Shown here: in pieces, positions 37,932-46,211 of the stretch
Position numbering within the stretch: the stretch's first letter is position 1
Layout: each line of letters opens with the position of its first letter
Assembly (NCBI RefSeq): GCF_018024495.1
Contig: NZ_CP071696.1
Location: 2,666,001-2,730,000 of the forward strand
From: Agromyces archimandritae
Lineage (GTDB): Bacteria > Actinomycetota > Actinomycetes > Actinomycetales > Microbacteriaceae
DNA: 64,000 nt
Direction: 5' to 3'
Made by a program: the position numbers and the translations under genes
The notes under the pieces: generated by a model
The model's input: only the letters and a program-made list of their open reading frames with translations
The model's database searches: none
What the model was told of the DNA's origin: nothing

Positions 37932-39698
37932 TCACGGGAAGGGGTGGGGCACGAGGTGCAGCGGTTCGGGGTCGCCGCGTGCGCCGCCTGCCGCGCGGGC
38001 GCGGTCGAGCAGCCGCGGCATGGCGAGGGCGCGCTGCTTCGGCCAGCCGAAGTCGATCGGCAGCAGCCCTGGCACGACGGTCTTCCAGCATGCGATCCCG
38101 TGCCGGCGCGACAGGGAGGTCGCCGCGTCGACGGCGAAGGCTTCGAAGCCGGCGGCGTCGATCGCGTCGAGCACGGCGGCGAGGTCGTCGTCGACGTGCC
38201 GGCCGGGGTGCGGATGCCGGGCGAGCGCGGCGAGCGGGCGCCGCTCGGCGGGGCGGCCCGCGGAGTCGAGCCAGACGCCGAGGTAGGGGCGGGCGGCCGG
38301 GTGCGCGAAGAGGTCGGCGTGGTCTTCCATGGCGCGCACCGCGGTGAAGTCGGCGAGCATCCGTTCGATCTCGTCTCGCCGCTGCCGCAGCCGGAGATCC
38401 ACGACCTGATAGTCGGAGGCGACCTCGACGACGGCGGCGGCCATCGCCCGTTCCGGGTCGGGATGGGCTCCGGCGCCGACGCATGCCGACCCGGTCGGGC
38501 TCTCGCAGACCGCGATGACGGTGGGGATACCGATGCCGGTCTCGCTCGCGTCGAAGCAGCGGATGCGCTGCCCGCAGAGCTCGGCGCGCCGCAGGAACCA
38601 GCGCGTTTCGGCATCCCGCACGCTCGCGAGCTCGATTTCGGGCAGCGGCACGCCGCCGTACCAGGCGATGAGGAAGGCGTCGCGTTCGATGAGTTCGAGC
38701 AGGCCGAACAGTTGGGCTTCGCGATCGGTGCCGCCGACGGCGCAGCCGTTCGAGGACTCCTGCACGAAGGGGGCGTCGGTCAGTTCGGCGTCGTAGGCGA
38801 CGAGCCGGGTCGGCAGGGCGACGGCCTCGCCGTTGCGCAGGGCGACGCCCGGGGTCCAGGTCCGCACCTCCGGGGCGGGCAGGAGCCATCCGTCGCCGGG
38901 AACGCCGAAGGCGTCGAGGCCGACTCGCCGCGCCCCGGCCGGCGGCTCGTCGAGCATCGCGGCCGGTGCCGGGCTCGCCGCACCGAGGCGTTCGATGCCC
39001 TCGAGCAGCCCGAGCCGGGTCGCGTCGATCGTGCGGCTGCGATGCCCGCCCCAGGGTCTGGTGTACTGGCCGTACGGGCCGGTCTTCATGAAGAACCCCG
39101 ACGATTTGGCGGTGATGTGGCTCGCGAGGTCGATGTCGATGCCAGCCGAGAGGGGGCCTGCGACAGGGTTGGCGAGGTCGCGTTCGCGGTGGCCGGCGGC
39201 GAAGGATGCGGCGAGCGGGCGAGAGCGGTAGGCGCCCGGAGCACCGGGCTGCGGCGGGGCGGCCGCCGCGTCGGTCGTCGCCTCGGCCGCCGCCTCGGCC
39301 GCCGCCCGCTCGCAGTGCTCGAGGCAGACGAAGTCGACCCGTTCGGTCGCCAGGGTGCGACGGTCGACGGCGAGCGGCCCGGGCAGGGGCAGTGCGGCGG
39401 CCGCGTCGGCCAGGGCTGCCAGGAATGGATGCCGGGCGCCGACGTCGACGGCTTCGCGATGCCGGCTGCGCAGTTGGAAATCGTCCATGTCGCGCATGCG
39501 TGCGAGCGCGCAGTCGGTGCAGACGTCCGCGTCCGCGATCACGAGGTAGCGGTCGCCGAGCAGCCGCCGGGGGCGGTGCCGGTGCGGATCGTGCCGGCGC
39601 GGATCAGGCCGGTCCGGATCGGGCCGGTCCGGATCGGGGCGGCGCGGATCGTGCTGGTGGTGCCGGTGCTCGAGGTGGTGCCGGTCGCCGCCCGTCAT
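37932..39698 (-). CDS. RiPP cluster: YcaO-1 cyclodehydratase with Cys-rich N domain
   Basis: 588 residues. Residues 7-45 are a low-complexity Asp/Pro/Arg/His tract with repeated DPDRP-like units. Two cysteine pairs follow, CTDC (60-63) and CLEHC (125-129), resembling the zinc site that normally ends the E1-like partner domain. From about 200 comes the YcaO core: LGLLEGIERLGA, then SSNGCAVGGTDREAQLF and GLLELIERDAFLIAWY with the ATP-binding Glu/Arg set, ending VPHPFP, the catalytic Pro-rich C-terminus. It should form azolines on the precursor together with the leader-binding protein encoded 3 nt upstream. Confidence 0.9.
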   Translation of the reverse strand: MTGGDRHHLEHRHHQHDPRRPDPDRPDPDRPDPRRHDPHRHRPRRLLGDRYLVIADADVCTDCALARMRDMDDFQLRSRHREAVDVGARHPFLAALADAAAALPLPGPLAVDRRTLATERVDFVCLEHCERAAAEAAAEATTDAAAAPPQPGAPGAYRSRPLAASFAAGHRERDLANPVAGPLSAGIDIDLASHITAKSSGFFMKTGPYGQYTRPWGGHRSRTIDATRLGLLEGIERLGAASPAPAAMLDEPPAGARRVGLDAFGVPGDGWLLPAPEVRTWTPGVALRNGEAVALPTRLVAYDAELTDAPFVQESSNGCAVGGTDREAQLFGLLELIERDAFLIAWYGGVPLPEIELASVRDAETRWFLRRAELCGQRIRCFDASETGIGIPTVIAVCESPTGSACVGAGAHPDPERAMAAAVVEVASDYQVVDLRLRQRRDEIERMLADFTAVRAMEDHADLFAHPAARPYLGVWLDSAGRPAERRPLAALARHPHPGRHVDDDLAAVLDAIDAAGFEAFAVDAATSLSRRHGIACWKTVVPGLLPIDFGWPKQRALAMPRLLDRARAAGGARGDPEPLHLVPHPFP

Positions 39699-39701
39699 CG
39701 C

Positions 39702-41594
39702 TCAGTCGATACAGGAGAGCGCGGCGCGAAGGCCGAGCGAGTCGAAGGCCGCGGAGGCGACGGTGACCGCGTGCATCCGCCCGGGCAGTTCGGCGGGGGC
39801 ATCGGCGGCGGCGAAGCGTCGCGGGTCGAGGTGCGGCAGGGCCCGCATCGTCGGCGTCGCCGGGTCGGGCGGCGACGGGTCCTGGTGGGCGCCGAGCAGT
39901 TCGGTGACGGCGGCGATCGTTGCGGCGCCGCGGGTGCGTCGGGCGGCGGCCTCCCAGCGGAACACGCCTCCCGTCCGTTCGGCGGCGAGCACGCCGTGCC
40001 AGTCGTCGACGGTGCCGAGGTCGAAGAGGGCGAGGGCGGCATCCACCGGCGCAGAGTCCCGCAGGAACGACGCGGCCGCCCCGTCGTCGTCCCAGTCGAA
40101 CGGCACCGCACCGTGCGTGACGGCGGCCGCCAGCAGGGCCTCGACGGCGGAGCTGCGGCAGGCGCGTTCGAGGGCGTGCTCCTCGCGCAGTCCGACGCCG
40201 GCGCCGAAGGGGGCGCGTGGATGCCGGCCGTCGTGGTTCGCGGAGGAGCGTCGGAACAGGCGGGCGGCCGGGGTCGTGATCGTGCCGCCGTCTCGGCGTC
40301 GCAGCTCGATGCCGGCGGACTGCGATCCGGCCGGGCCCGATTCGAGCTCGGACACGAGCTCGGCGTAGACCCGGGCGAGGGCTTCGATGCGGGCGTCGGC
40401 GGCCGTCCAGAGGCTCGCGGCCCGCTCCTCGCGCCCGTCGGCGAGCCGGGCAACGCCGATCTTCAACGGCAGCTGCATGACGTCCTCGTCGTCGAAGCCG
40501 GCCACACGCGAACTCGCCGGGTCGGCGAGCGCGAGCCAGGCGCCGACCTCCTCGGCGAGGGAGTCGTCGATCGTGCCCGTCTCGCCGAAGCCTTCCGCAG
40601 GCGGCGCCGTCGGGGTGAGCTCGAGGGGTCGGCCGGCCGGATGCGGGTGCACGCGGTGCCCGCGGGTTTCGCCGGTGGCCGCGTCGAGCTCGATGGCGTG
40701 CCGGGCGGTCTCGGGGGCGAGGGCGCCGGAGAGGCCCTTGAAGGCCTCGTATGCGAGGAGCGCCCCGAGCATCCGCTGCACGGGTTCGCTGCCGGTGCGC
40801 GGGCCGAGCACCGGGTGCCCGGCCGCGGCCGTCAGCCAGGTCTCTTCGAGGCCGCCGAGGGCGCCGCCCGCTTCGAGGGCGGCAAGGGCGTCGCCCCAGT
40901 CCGGCAGTGCCGGGTCGTCGTCGCCCCAGGGGTGCGGCAGCGCCCACAGTCGTTCGCCGCCGGGCACGACGGCGAGCACGGTGCGCCGGTCGATGCGGCG
41001 GCCCTCTGCGGCGAACCAGGCGAGCGCGGCCGGCGACGGCGTGACGATGAGGTGCTCCGCCCCGGCGAGCTCCGCGGCGTCGGCGAGGCGGGTGGATGCC
41101 GGGGCCGCGAAGTCATCGTCGAACGGCACGACGACGGTGCCCGCGCTGCCGTTGGCGACGAGGTTCTCGGCGATCGAACGGGCCATCGGCGTCGCCCCGA
41201 GGATGTGCACGGGTGCGACCCGGAACCGGGCGAACGCCGCGTTCGGCTCGTCGCTGTACTGCGCGAGGAACGCGATCTGCTCGGCGAAGGTTTCGGCGAC
41301 GCCCGGATCGAGCGCGGCGAAGTCGGCATCGGGGATCCACCGCACGAAGCCGTGGTCGGCCAAGGGGGTGAGGATCGACTCGACCTTCGCCCACTGCTCG
41401 GCGGTGAAGCCCGATTCGAGCTGGCCGATCGTCATCGAACCGTCGAGGAACGGGTGGATCATCCGGAACAGCGCGTAGGCGCGCGGGCCGACGATCTCGA
41501 ACCCCGAGACCGGGTTCGAGATGCGCACCCCCGTGCCCGAGTCGGCGAAGAGCGTGTCGCGGCGCAACCACGGTCTGACGTCCGTCGCGGGCAT
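39702..41594 (-). CDS. RiPP cluster: leader-binding E1-like (ocin-ThiF type) protein
   Basis: 630 residues. The N-terminal 90 residues look like an RRE winged helix (GFEIVGPRAYALFRMIHPFLDG, AEQWAKVESILTPLADHGFVR) that binds the precursor leader. A Rossmann-like E1 part follows (VHILGATPMARSIAENLVANG), then a C-terminal half with HPRAPFGAGVGLREEHALERA. Such proteins deliver the precursor to YcaO, as in thiopeptide clusters. It is the first gene of the operon. The ATG at 41594 has GGAGG eight nt upstream; the frame to 41669 is rejected because it would cover the promoter. Confidence 0.85.
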   Translation of the reverse strand: MPATDVRPWLRRDTLFADSGTGVRISNPVSGFEIVGPRAYALFRMIHPFLDGSMTIGQLESGFTAEQWAKVESILTPLADHGFVRWIPDADFAALDPGVAETFAEQIAFLAQYSDEPNAAFARFRVAPVHILGATPMARSIAENLVANGSAGTVVVPFDDDFAAPASTRLADAAELAGAEHLIVTPSPAALAWFAAEGRRIDRRTVLAVVPGGERLWALPHPWGDDDPALPDWGDALAALEAGGALGGLEETWLTAAAGHPVLGPRTGSEPVQRMLGALLAYEAFKGLSGALAPETARHAIELDAATGETRGHRVHPHPAGRPLELTPTAPPAEGFGETGTIDDSLAEEVGAWLALADPASSRVAGFDDEDVMQLPLKIGVARLADGREERAASLWTAADARIEALARVYAELVSELESGPAGSQSAGIELRRRDGGTITTPAARLFRRSSANHDGRHPRAPFGAGVGLREEHALERACRSSAVEALLAAAVTHGAVPFDWDDDGAAASFLRDSAPVDAALALFDLGTVDDWHGVLAAERTGGVFRWEAAARRTRGAATIAAVTELLGAHQDPSPPDPATPTMRALPHLDPRRFAAADAPAELPGRMHAVTVASAAFDSLGLRAALSCID

Positions 41595-41639
41595 TCCGAA
41601 CCTCCGAGTTGTCTGACAAGGGGGATGGTGCTGTCTGGG

Positions 41640-41669
41640 AAGATAGCGCACGCAACCGGCCCGTGTCAC
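41640..41669 (-). promoter_or_regulatory. Candidate promoter of the RiPP operon
   Basis: On the minus strand, GTGACA (41664-41669) and TATCTT (41640-41645) are 18 bp apart, leaving a leader of about 40 nt with a ribosome-binding site. The -35 overlaps one arm of a small inverted repeat (GTGTCA 41663-41668 / TGACAC 41683-41688) that could be an operator. The gap 41595-41852 contains no gene I can support. Confidence 0.45.
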
Positions 41670-41852
41670 CGGTTCGCGGGTATGACACGCCGACCCGCGC
41701 CCTGCCGGTCATGAAGCGTTCACCGCGGGGGCGGGATGCGTCATCGTCGGTTCATCGACGGAGCCGCATATGTATCGGATCATCTGCGACGATCGTCGGC
41801 TGCAACCGGTCTCAGCCGGGCGGATCTTCGACGCCGAGTGGATGCCGTGGGC

Positions 41853-42830
41853 CTACCCGAGCAGCACCGCGCCGTAGGCGAGGGCGGCGACCAGCACCCA
41901 CGAGGTGAGGCCGACGACGAGGGAGCGCCAGCCGGTGCGGGCGATCTCGGCGAAGCGGATGCTCGCGCCGAGCGCGAAGAGGGCGGCGGCAAGCAGCATC
42001 GTCTGCACGGTGTCGGCGGACGCGAGCACGGGCTCGGGGATCGGGACGAAACTGTTCAGCAGCACGGCCGCGATGAAGCCGGCGATGAAGAGGGGCACGA
42101 TCGCGGGGGCGGGGCCCGCGGCATCCACACCCCGACGCCGTTCGACCGCGGAGGCGACCGCGACCATCGGCGCCAGCATGAGCACACGCGTGAGTTTGAC
42201 GACGACGGCGACCGCGAGGGCCGTCGCGCCCGCGATCTGCGCCGTCGCGACGACCTGGCCGACGTCGTGGACGCCGGCGCCGACCCAGTGGCCGAACTCC
42301 GCCGCCGACAGCCCGAGCGGGAAGCGGAGAGCGGGCAGCACCGCGATCGCGAGCGTGCCGCACAGGGTGACGAGGGCGACCGGCACGCCCTGCTCCTCGT
42401 CCTTCGCACGCACGGCGGCGCTCATCGCGCCGATCGCGCTCGCCCCGCAGATCGAGAACCCGCTCGCGATGAGCAGCGGCTGATGCCCCGGCAGCCCGAG
42501 CAGCCGGCCGAGGCCGAGCGTGCCCGCGAAGGTGAGCAGCACCACCGCGACCGTCGTCGCGATCGTCACCCAGCCGAGCCCGGCGATATCGACGAGCGAG
42601 AGCTTCAACCCGAGCAGCACGATGCCGATCCGCAGCAACCGCCGCGACGCGATCTTCAGCCCGGGGGACAGCACCCCCGACAGGGCCGGGCGCAACGCCG
42701 GAATCTGCCCGACGACGATGCCGAGCACGACCGCCGCCGTGAGGATCGGCACCGCCGGCACCAGCAGATGCACCCCCCACGACAGGAGCGTCGCCGCCGC
42801 AGCGGCGCCGAGACCGGGAAGCAGGCGCAC
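41853..42830 (-). CDS. YeiH family putative anion exporter
   Basis: 325 residues, ten or so membrane helices. The pattern GLKLSLVDIAGLG, SGFSICGASAIGAMSAAV and AEFGHWVGAGVHDVGQVVATAQ is diagnostic of the YeiH (Cons_hypoth698) family, thought to export sulfate or related anions; taurine or sulfolactate degraders use relatives. The GTG start is six nt after a leaderless -10. It runs the same way as the RiPP operon but is a separate unit, with 258 bp and a promoter between them. Confidence 0.85.
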   Translation of the reverse strand: MRLLPGLGAAAAATLLSWGVHLLVPAVPILTAAVVLGIVVGQIPALRPALSGVLSPGLKIASRRLLRIGIVLLGLKLSLVDIAGLGWVTIATTVAVVLLTFAGTLGLGRLLGLPGHQPLLIASGFSICGASAIGAMSAAVRAKDEEQGVPVALVTLCGTLAIAVLPALRFPLGLSAAEFGHWVGAGVHDVGQVVATAQIAGATALAVAVVVKLTRVLMLAPMVAVASAVERRRGVDAAGPAPAIVPLFIAGFIAAVLLNSFVPIPEPVLASADTVQTMLLAAALFALGASIRFAEIARTGWRSLVVGLTSWVLVAALAYGAVLLG

Positions 42831-42836
42831 CGGTCA

Positions 42837-42842
42837 ACGGTA
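42837..42842 (-). promoter_or_regulatory. -10 element for the YeiH-family gene
   Basis: TACCGT on the minus strand, six nt before the GTG at 42830. Confidence 0.5.
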
Positions 42843-42895
42843 CCCCTGGTGCGAGGGCGCGGTGAGATCACCCGAGGGCGAGACGACCTGGAACG

Positions 42896-42901
42896 TAGAG
42901 T
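42896..42901 (+). promoter_or_regulatory. -10 element for the P-loop kinase gene
   Basis: TAGAGT, six nt before the GTG at 42908, the same box and spacing as at fic. Confidence 0.5.
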
Positions 42902-42907
42902 TGGAAT

Positions 42908-43441
42908 GTGGCTCGCGTGGTGTTGATCAACGGTGCTCCGGGTTCGGGGAAGTCGACGGTGGCGCACATGCTGAGCACGCGATGCCGGATGGCGCTGGCC
43001 CTCGATGTCGACCAGATCAAACACTCCCTCGGGGGTTGGGAGGAAGACCCGACTGCCGCCGGACTCCACGCTCGCCGCCTGGCGCTCGCCCTCGTCGACG
43101 AGCAGCTTCGATCAGAACACGACCTGTTCGTGGGGCAGTACCTCGCTCGCACGGACTTCATCGAAGCGCTCGAGGGCGCAGCCGAACACCACTCGGCGTC
43201 GTTTCATGAGTTCGTTCTCGACATCGAGGTGGACGGGCTCGCCCGCCGCTTGCAGGGCCGCTCCGAATCGCCTTCACGCCCGGAGCACGCGATCAACAAC
43301 CGTCTCGTATCACCGTCGGATGCCGGTCACCTCATCCGGTCGTTGGCCGGCCTACGGATCAGCCGCCCCGGCGCGATCTGGATCGACGCGAACGGCGCAC
43401 CGGAGGAGACCGTCGCCGCGATCAGCGCGTCCGTCAGCTGA
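42908..43441 (+). CDS. Small P-loop kinase-like protein (AAA family)
   Basis: 177 residues. Walker A GAPGSGKSTVA sits at the extreme N-terminus (9-19), followed by LALDVDQIKHSLGGW, an Asp that fits the kinase catalytic or Mg-binding position, and a lid-like Arg-rich part (RRLQGRSESPSRPEH). The size and fold suggest a small-molecule phosphotransferase such as chloramphenicol- or gluconate-kinase relatives. The substrate is unknown. It is convergent with murQ, so a link with cell-wall sugar salvage is possible but unproven. Confidence 0.75.
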   Translation: MARVVLINGAPGSGKSTVAHMLSTRCRMALALDVDQIKHSLGGWEEDPTAAGLHARRLALALVDEQLRSEHDLFVGQYLARTDFIEALEGAAEHHSASFHEFVLDIEVDGLARRLQGRSESPSRPEHAINNRLVSPSDAGHLIRSLAGLRISRPGAIWIDANGAPEETVAAISASVS

Positions 43442-43490
43442 GCTGTCCGAGCGGATATGGTCAGACGACCTGCTTCCATGAACGAACGCG

Positions 43491-44408
43491 TCAGGCTTCG
43501 AGGGCGGCGCGCAGATTGCCGTCGTGACGATCGAGGAGGACGCGAGCGTCATCGGTCGAACAGTCGTTCACGATCGCGACCGCTGCCACCTTGACGCTGC
43601 CGTCCGCCTCTGCGAGCGCGGCTTCCGCGACGTCGTCGCTTCGGCCCGTGATCGTCTTCACGAGGTTCAATGCGCGCTGCCGCAGCTTGTCGTTGCTCGC
43701 CGAGACATCGACCATGAGGTTGCCGTACGTCTTGCCGAGCTGCACCATGGTGGCCGTCGAGATCATGTTGAGCACTTGCTTTTGCGCCGACCCGGCCTTG
43801 AGACGGGTGGAGCCGGTCAACACTTCGGGGCCGACTTCGACCTCGATCGGGTAATCGACGAGGCTCGAGAGTTCGCTGCCGCTGTTGTTCGAGATCCCCA
43901 CGGTCGTCGCGCCCGCCTGCGTTGCCGCAGCGATAGCGCCGAGCACATACGGTGTGCGCCCTGACGCGGCGATGCCGACGACGGTGTCAGCCTGGGTGAG
44001 CTGCAGTCCCAGGACGGTTGCGGCCCCCGCGTCGGCGTCGTCTTCGGCGCCCTCGATCGCGTTGCGCAGTGCGAGGTCACCTCCGGCGATGAGCCCGACG
44101 ACCTGCGTCGGGTCGGACGAGAACGTCGGCGGACATTCGGATGCGTCGAGCACGCCCAACCTGCCGGAGGTTCCCGCGCCGATGTAGATCAGCCGGCCAC
44201 CGCCCTTGAGCCCCGCGCTTATCGCGCGAATCGCCGCCGCGATCCGCGGGATCTCGCCCCGCACGGCGAGCGGAACCGACATCTCGGCCTCGTTCATCGC
44301 CGAAAGCACCGAATCGAGCGGAAGCAGATCCAGATCGCGGTATCGTTCGTCGCTCGCTTCGGTCGTGCCGTTCATCGTGGTGGCTGCGCGTTCGGCTTTG
44401 AACTCCAT
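43491..44408 (-). CDS. murQ: N-acetylmuramic acid 6-phosphate etherase
   Basis: 305 residues, SIS fold. It splits the lactyl ether of MurNAc-6-phosphate to GlcNAc-6-phosphate and D-lactate. Signatures: IYIGAGTSGRLGVLDASECPPTF with the catalytic Glu, GIAASGRTPYVLGA and GVSNNSGSEL-like GISNNSGSEL, and TRLKAGSAQKQVLNMIST. Length is standard. The ATG at 44408 has AAGGGAAC just upstream, so it is a leadered transcript, divergent from nagZ across a region with two copies of the putative MurR motif. Confidence 0.95.
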   Translation of the reverse strand: MEFKAERAATTMNGTTEASDERYRDLDLLPLDSVLSAMNEAEMSVPLAVRGEIPRIAAAIRAISAGLKGGGRLIYIGAGTSGRLGVLDASECPPTFSSDPTQVVGLIAGGDLALRNAIEGAEDDADAGAATVLGLQLTQADTVVGIAASGRTPYVLGAIAAATQAGATTVGISNNSGSELSSLVDYPIEVEVGPEVLTGSTRLKAGSAQKQVLNMISTATMVQLGKTYGNLMVDVSASNDKLRQRALNLVKTITGRSDDVAEAALAEADGSVKVAAVAIVNDCSTDDARVLLDRHDGNLRAALEA

Positions 44409-44448
44409 ACGTTCCCTTACTGCGCGTCTGAACGCGGCATCGAGGTAT

Positions 44449-44461
44449 GTAAGTAACCTAC
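44449..44461. promoter_or_regulatory. Putative MurR operator, site 1
   Basis: GTAAGTAACCTAC, form GTA-N7-TAC. It lies inside a larger inverted repeat, GAGGTA-N11-TACCTC. It is 41 nt upstream of the murQ start. Confidence 0.55.
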
Positions 44462-44479
44462 CTCGAAGCGTTGAATTGT

Positions 44480-44492
44480 GTAAAGATACTAC
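44480..44492. promoter_or_regulatory. Putative MurR operator, site 2
   Basis: GTAAAGATACTAC, 31 bp (about three helix turns) from site 1, on the nagZ side. Confidence 0.55.
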
Positions 44493-44551
44493 CTCTGACG
44501 GTGGTCAGCCCCTGTGGTTCGGGCCCGCACCGCGTCGAGGAGGAGAACATC

Positions 44552-46207
44552 GTGGCAACGACCGTGCTGTCGGCGCTCACCGAGGCCGATACCTGGGACG
44601 ACGAGCGCCTTGTCGGCCAGCTCTTCAACATCGCGACCGGGCGCCACGCCGCGCGGAATGTCTTCGCGTTCGGCGACGACGGGCAGGCCCCGGGTGAGCA
44701 GGCCTCGAGCGAGGCGCTGAACGAGCAGCTGAAGCAGTTCATCCGCGAGAACCACGTCGGTGCGGTGACGTACTTCCCACCCGGCGGCCGGTACGAGTCG
44801 CTGCCCGCGATCCGAGCGACGATCCGAGAGCTGCAGGACGTCGCCGACGTGCCGCTGCTGGTCGCGACCGATCAAGAGAACGGCACCGTCGCCCGTGTAC
44901 GCGTGGGTGTGCCGCAATTGCCCGGTGCAATGGCGCTCGGTGCCACGGCCGACGCCGAGCTCTGGCGGCTGTCGGGCGCATACACCGCCGACCAGTTGCT
45001 TGCCGCGGGGGTTCAGCAGGCATTCGCGCCTGTCGCCGACGTCAACACGCGTTCCGCGAACCCGGGCGTCAACATCCGGTCGGCCGGCGCCGACCCGGTC
45101 GCGGCGGCCGCGCAGGTCGCCACCGTGGTGAGAGCCCTCGGCGAGAAGGGCGTCGCTGCCACCCTGAAACACTTCCCGGGGCTCGGGCGCGCCGCCGTCG
45201 ACAGCCACAACGAGCTGCCGATCGTGTCGATCGCACGTGATGCGTGGGATGCCGTGGAGCGGTTGCCGTTCGAAGCCGGCATCGACGCCGGAGCGGATTC
45301 GATCATGCTCGGTCACGTCGTGTTTCCTGCGCTGGACGAGAAGAACCCGGCGACATTCTCGCGCGCGATCGTGCAGGGACTGCTGCGCGCTGAGCTCGGC
45401 TTCGACGGCGTCGTCGTGACGGACGCGATGGACATGGGCGGGGCCGCGCACCCGGACGGAGCCGGCGAGGCGTGTGTCGCAGCGCTGGATGCCGGCGTCG
45501 ATCAGATCCTCATGCCCGCAGATTTTCCGGAGGCGTACGACGCGGTTCTGGCTGCCGTGAAGGATGGGCGTCTGTCGCGTGAGCGGTTGCGGGAATCGGC
45601 GAAGCGGATCCTGCGTCTGAAGCAGAAACGCAGCGTCGGAACGCTCGATCTCGCCGCTGCCGCGACGGTCGACACGGCCGTGCAGGAGCGGTTCGTGCAG
45701 CGATCCGCCGCCCGAGCCATCGCCGTTCGCGATGATGCTGCGCCCGCCACCCTGCAGCCCGGCGCCCACATCCTGCTCTTGCATCCCGGGAACGACCCGT
45801 ACCGGCGCGGTGCCGACACCGGCGGCGTCATCCGAACCGTGCTCGAAACCGCCGGGCACACCGTCACGGCGGCACCCTGGGGTGGCGATGCCGACGCACT
45901 CGCGGCAGCCGTCACATCGGATGCCACCCAGGCCGTCGTGGTGTTGCGCGACGCGTTCAAGAGCGGACTGCCCGTCACGGAGCTGCTCGAGAGCCTCACC
46001 GCGTCGGGCCTGGACGTGTTCGTGATCGCGTCGCGCTCGCCGTACGACGGCGCATCCGTCCCGAGCGCGTATCCGCTCGTGCTGAGCTACGGTGACGACG
46101 CTCCGTCGCTCACCGCCGCCGCGCACGTACTCACCGGCGCGGCCGAGGCACTGGGCGGCAGACCCATGCCCGTCCCGAGCCTCGAGAGCGCCCGACGGAA
46201 GGGCTGA
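44552..46207 (+). CDS. nagZ: Beta-N-acetylglucosaminidase, GH3 (NagZ type)
   Basis: 551 residues. The NagZ catalytic loop KHFPGLGRAAVDSH (206-219) holds the Asp-His dyad (Asp217, His219) and the nucleophile is Asp291 in VVVTDAMDM. It removes GlcNAc from the non-reducing end of muropeptides or GlcNAc-MurNAc. There is no signal peptide, so it acts in the cytosol, unlike the secreted Bacillus enzyme. After about residue 370 comes the second GH3 (C) domain. The GTG at 44552 is preceded by GGAGGAG, which rules out the longer frame from 44471 that would run through the operator. Confidence 0.93.
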   Translation: MATTVLSALTEADTWDDERLVGQLFNIATGRHAARNVFAFGDDGQAPGEQASSEALNEQLKQFIRENHVGAVTYFPPGGRYESLPAIRATIRELQDVADVPLLVATDQENGTVARVRVGVPQLPGAMALGATADAELWRLSGAYTADQLLAAGVQQAFAPVADVNTRSANPGVNIRSAGADPVAAAAQVATVVRALGEKGVAATLKHFPGLGRAAVDSHNELPIVSIARDAWDAVERLPFEAGIDAGADSIMLGHVVFPALDEKNPATFSRAIVQGLLRAELGFDGVVVTDAMDMGGAAHPDGAGEACVAALDAGVDQILMPADFPEAYDAVLAAVKDGRLSRERLRESAKRILRLKQKRSVGTLDLAAAATVDTAVQERFVQRSAARAIAVRDDAAPATLQPGAHILLLHPGNDPYRRGADTGGVIRTVLETAGHTVTAAPWGGDADALAAAVTSDATQAVVVLRDAFKSGLPVTELLESLTASGLDVFVIASRSPYDGASVPSAYPLVLSYGDDAPSLTAAAHVLTGAAEALGGRPMPVPSLESARRKG

Positions 46208-46211
46208 CCTC

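Noticed and set aside
37842..41714. A 1290-codon open frame on the plus strand, antisense to the RiPP genes
   Set aside because: In DNA this GC-rich the antisense frame of a real gene is often open. The minus strand carries clear E1-like, YcaO and SagB domains, and the plus-strand translation shows none.
42908..43441. The P-loop protein as the missing MurNAc kinase
   Set aside because: It belongs to a different fold from known MurNAc kinases and is on the other strand with its own promoter. It is kept only as a weak candidate in the findings.
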